Below are positions 5,655-7,889 of a stretch of DNA of 7,889 nt, piece by piece (positions within the stretch are counted from its first letter, which is position 1; every line of letters begins with the position of its first letter). The notes under the pieces were generated by a model. It was not told where the DNA came from. It made no database searches and worked only from the letters and a program-made list of their open reading frames with translations. The stretch is taken from NCBI GenBank assembly GCA_947443815.1, contig CANEXR010000122.1, forward strand, positions 1-7,889, written 5' to 3'. Made by a program: the position numbers and the translations under genes. Source of the DNA: Flavobacteriaceae bacterium (GTDB taxonomy: Bacteria > Bacteroidota > Bacteroidia > Flavobacteriales > Flavobacteriaceae).

Positions 5655-7340
5655 CTACCAGAACTTCACGTACAAAGCAAAGATAATCAATAGCGTTATT
5701 ACAATCAATACCGTGGTTTGTGGTTTTATCTTAAACATTTCTGTATCTAATTCGAATGCTTTTGGATTCACTTTTGGCCCTGCAAAACTAATGGCAATCA
5801 TTAGTAGCATTGTGAAAACAAATGACAATCCCATACAAATATGGAATGGAATTTCGAAACCGCCTTTTCCATTAGCGAAAGCCGTATACAACAACGTCTC
5901 ATTTCCAAACAATGCTGGTGCAAATTCATTGAATAAAACAGACAATAGAAAACCAGAGATTACCCCTACAATAGCAGCAGTTCCCGTTGTTCTTTTCCAA
6001 AACATTCCAAGGAAGAACATAGCAAATACACCAGGGCTAATAAATCCTGTATACTTTTGAATGTAAGTGAAACCACCCACACCACCAATTCCTAAAACAT
6101 CATTCCAAGTAAATAAAACTGCCAAAAGCATTGCTGCAAAAACGGCATATCTACCTATATTTACCTGAGCTCTATCCGTAGCCTCTTTCTGAATGTATTT
6201 TTTGTGAACATCTAAGGTATAAATTGTAGAAATACTGTTTACTTTACCTGCCAAAGAAGCAACAATTGCTGCTGTCAAAGCCGCCACTGATAATCCTTTT
6301 AAACCTGTAGGAAGAAACGTTAACATGGCTGAATACGCACCATCTTTTCCACCAACTAATTGTGGCAAATGTCCGTTTTCGTGTAAAACAAAAGCAGCAA
6401 TACCTGGTAACATAACGATAAGCGGCATTAATAATTTCAACATACCGGCAAATAAAATACCGTTACGCGCTGTTTGCAAATCCGCTCCCAAAGCCCTTTG
6501 AGTAATGTATTGATTACATCCCCAATAATTTAAATTAATAATCCAGATTCCTGCTAAATAGGACATTAAACCAGGAAAAGTAAGGTACTTATTGATATCA
6601 TTTTGCGAAGAAGCAGCAGTTGGTTCTGGGATAATCATCTTGAAATGCTCTGGTGCTTTTTCCATCAACACATTAAAACCCGCAATGGCATCATGACCAA
6701 ATCCAAAATATTCTCCAACCGTAGTCAAAGCGATGTAAGAGGTTACTAATCCTCCAATAATCAAAACAGCCACTTGAATTACATCCGTATAGGCAACCAC
6801 TTTCATACCTCCTAAAGAAATTAGCAAAGCAAAAAGAGCCAAACCAATCATAATAGCGTGAAGGTATTCTCCACCTGCTAAACCATTAATAGCAACAGCT
6901 CCTAGATATAAAATAGAAGTTAAGTTTACAAAAACATACAAAAACAACCAAAAAACGGCCATAATTAAAGCAGTAGATTCGTTGTATCTGGTTTTTAAAA
7001 ACTGAGGCATGGTATAAATCTTGTTTTTTAAATAAACAGGAATAAACCAAACGGCAACAATAATCAATGCAATAGCAGCAATCCACTCATAAGCAGCAAC
7101 GGCAATTCCTAAAAAGAATCCTTCTCCACTCATTCCAATAAATTGTTCTGCCGAAATATTAGAAGCAATTAAAGATGCACCAATAGCCCACCAAGTAAGT
7201 GTCCCTTCTGCAAGAAAATAAGCTTTTGCATCATGCTCATTTTTTTCACGTTTGCGATAAATGGTATATCCATAAGTGGATACCACTATAAAATAGATAA
7301 TAAATACTGCGTAATCCGCAAAAGCAAGGTTCTGACTCAT
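5655..7340 (-). CDS. SGLT-type sodium/sugar symporter (SSS family)
   Basis: A 561-residue polytopic inner-membrane protein, clearly related to Vibrio parahaemolyticus vSGLT (543 residues) and probably with about 14 helices. Signature stretches are WWAIGASLIASNISAEQF (50-67), GMSGEGF, YEW (84-86), FVNLTSILYLG (137-147), NLNYWGCNQY (269-278), LPGIAAFVL (311-319) and YIQKYTGFISPG. By alignment from memory, sugar-site residues of vSGLT are kept: Asn61, Gln66, Glu85, Asn269, Tyr272 (the gate), Trp273, Lys302 and the Gln in YIQ. At the Na2 site, the Ser364-Ser365 pair of vSGLT becomes Ala361-Ser362, so one hydroxyl is lost and the important second Ser stays. The protein would import galactose, glucose or a similar hexose with Na+. 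The start at 7340 puts helix 1 at the expected place. galE lies upstream on the same strand, 358 bp away, which favours galactose. Confidence 0.92.
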   Translation of the reverse strand: MSQNLAFADYAVFIIYFIVVSTYGYTIYRKREKNEHDAKAYFLAEGTLTWWAIGASLIASNISAEQFIGMSGEGFFLGIAVAAYEWIAAIALIIVAVWFIPVYLKNKIYTMPQFLKTRYNESTALIMAVFWLFLYVFVNLTSILYLGAVAINGLAGGEYLHAIMIGLALFALLISLGGMKVVAYTDVIQVAVLIIGGLVTSYIALTTVGEYFGFGHDAIAGFNVLMEKAPEHFKMIIPEPTAASSQNDINKYLTFPGLMSYLAGIWIINLNYWGCNQYITQRALGADLQTARNGILFAGMLKLLMPLIVMLPGIAAFVLHENGHLPQLVGGKDGAYSAMLTFLPTGLKGLSVAALTAAIVASLAGKVNSISTIYTLDVHKKYIQKEATDRAQVNIGRYAVFAAMLLAVLFTWNDVLGIGGVGGFTYIQKYTGFISPGVFAMFFLGMFWKRTTGTAAIVGVISGFLLSVLFNEFAPALFGNETLLYTAFANGKGGFEIPFHICMGLSFVFTMLLMIAISFAGPKVNPKAFELDTEMFKIKPQTTVLIVITLLIIFALYVKFW

Positions 7341-7698
7341 GGGTAAATGGTTTTTTAGAAATTAATATAAATGTATTTGATTTGTACTCTTTTTTTTGGT
7401 TAACGGAACTCTTTTTATTTTTTTATATTGAAAATACAACTTGTAATTTGGTTAAAAATATACAATTCCATTACAGAATTAGGTATAAAATGTGATATGC
7501 ATTTAAATTTTATTATTATTTTATGAATTTATGAAAGTCAAAAGTAAAATAAAATTTTTTATTTACATCATTTATAAATGTATTTTTTACATTTATTATT
7601 GTTGTATACGTTAAATAGGCTTAACAAAGGCTATTTTTAATTTTTTTCACTGCTTTTCATCACACCACTTTATTTATTACTTCTAAAAAGAGTACTAT
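7341..7698. other. AT-rich spacer between galE and the symporter gene
   Basis: These 358 very AT-rich bases hold no open frame that looks like a gene. They should contain the symporter promoter on the minus strand, but no good TTG-N19-TAnnTTTG match was found. Visible structure includes a 13-base direct repeat TATAAATGTATTT (7366-7378 and 7573-7585), the palindrome CATTTATAAATG (7569-7580), and a small hairpin at 7613-7636. The length suggests that the symporter is transcribed on its own rather than by read-through from galE. Confidence 0.5.
7613..7636 (+). other. Small hairpin followed by a T-run, role unclear
   Basis: AAATAG pairs with CTATTT, then a G-G mismatch, then CTT with AAG around an AACA loop. 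On the plus strand it is followed by T-rich sequence, like a weak terminator, but no plus-strand gene lies upstream. Read on the minus strand, the direction of galE and the symporter, no T-run follows it. It may be chance in AT-rich DNA or a structure in the symporter leader. Confidence 0.2.
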
Positions 7699-7711
7699 CT
7701 AGTTACTCTTT
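7687..7711 (-). terminator. Probable galE terminator overlapping the stop codon
   Basis: AAAGAGTA (7687-7694) and TACTCTTT (7704-7711) form a perfect 8-bp inverted repeat. On the minus strand the stem begins in the last galE codons, the TAG stop (7701-7699) lies in the loop, and the second arm runs into TTTTT. The stem has only two G-C pairs, so it would be weak. The arrangement mirrors the stronger hairpin at 5594-5631. Confidence 0.5.
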
Positions 7712-7889
7712 CTAATTTTTTGTTCCCATTTCCAAGCACTAGCAATGGCTTCATCTAATGTGGAGACGGTTTTCCATCCTAGAATGTTATTCGCCTGTTC
7801 CGTATTGGCGTAAGCCGAAGTCACATCCCCTTCACGTCGATTCACAATAGTGTACGGTAATTTTTGTCCGCTGGCTTTTTCAAATGCGC
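7699..7889 (-). CDS. galE: UDP-glucose 4-epimerase, C-terminal fragment
   Basis: Only the last 62 codons lie in the window; the gene starts beyond the right edge. The visible protein reads from AFEKASGQKLPYTIVNRREG through DVTSAYANTEQANNILGW to a stop after KWEQKIRKSN. This is the characteristic GalE tail: the P-Y-x-I-V-x-R-R-x-G-D substrate-pocket strand, then the A-x-x-x-x-A-x-x-x-L-G-W segment, then a Trp-containing final helix. The family interconverts UDP-galactose and UDP-glucose using bound NAD+, in the cytoplasm, as part of the Leloir pathway and of polysaccharide precursor supply. The Rossmann motif and catalytic Tyr are out of view, so integrity cannot be checked. It lies upstream of the sugar symporter in the same orientation, which fits a galactose-use locus. 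Confidence 0.9.
   Translation of the reverse strand, partial: AFEKASGQKLPYTIVNRREGDVTSAYANTEQANNILGWKTVSTLDEAIASAWKWEQKIRKSN

Noticed and set aside
5713..6060. Plus-strand open frame of 115 codons antisense to the symporter
   Set aside because: It mirrors codons of a well-supported membrane protein on the other strand, has no recognisable domain, and has no promoter or start context of its own.
1..7889. tRNA, rRNA, insertion sequence or prophage
   Set aside because: No cloverleaf-like sequence, rRNA segment, transposase, integrase or phage gene was seen on either strand.

Overview
The window looks like an AT-rich chromosomal segment from a Bacteroidota genome, most likely Flavobacterium or a close relative. 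The reasons are the protein styles (a Bacteroidota-type FucP permease, a DUF2809 protein, a vSGLT-like Na+/sugar symporter), the near absence of Shine-Dalgarno sequences in favour of A-rich leaders, and at least one good match to the Bacteroidota -7 promoter element TAnnTTTG. This assignment is inference; no rRNA or other marker is present.

Layout, left to right. (1) 1-1611, minus strand: a deoxysugar operon with an L-fucose-dehydrogenase-like SDR followed 40 bp downstream by a FucP-type fucose:H+ symporter that runs off the left edge. (2) 1612-2122: a 511-bp divergent intergenic region with a possible SDR promoter, a pair of direct-repeat blocks, and a roughly 10-bp-periodic GATT repeat bounded by inverted repeats. 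(3) 2123-3828, plus strand: a DNA polymerase V-type mutagenesis pair in reversed order (umuC first, umuD second) with a 10-bp coding overlap. (4) 3960-5613, plus strand: a VOC/glyoxalase-fold protein, a DUF2809 membrane protein and an exported NodB-type polysaccharide deacetylase, probably co-transcribed and closed by a strong bidirectional hairpin whose loop holds the stop codon. (5) 5655-7340, minus strand: a vSGLT-like sodium/sugar symporter. (6) 7341-7698: a very AT-rich 358-bp spacer. (7) 7699-7889, minus strand: the C-terminal end of UDP-glucose 4-epimerase (galE), cut by the right edge.

The left operon fits uptake of L-fucose and its first oxidation step. The right side fits uptake of galactose or a similar hexose by Na+ symport, next to the UDP-galactose/UDP-glucose epimerase of the Leloir pathway. 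Fucose and galactose both occur in plant and algal polysaccharides, but no glycoside hydrolase or SusCD pair is present to name a polymer. The umuCD pair is a separate DNA-damage-tolerance module.

No clearly new multi-gene system was found. The most notable points are the SDR's missing catalytic lysine (Asn in YxxxK), the reversed overlapping umuC-umuD order, the phased GATT repeat, and two terminators built into the ends of coding sequences.
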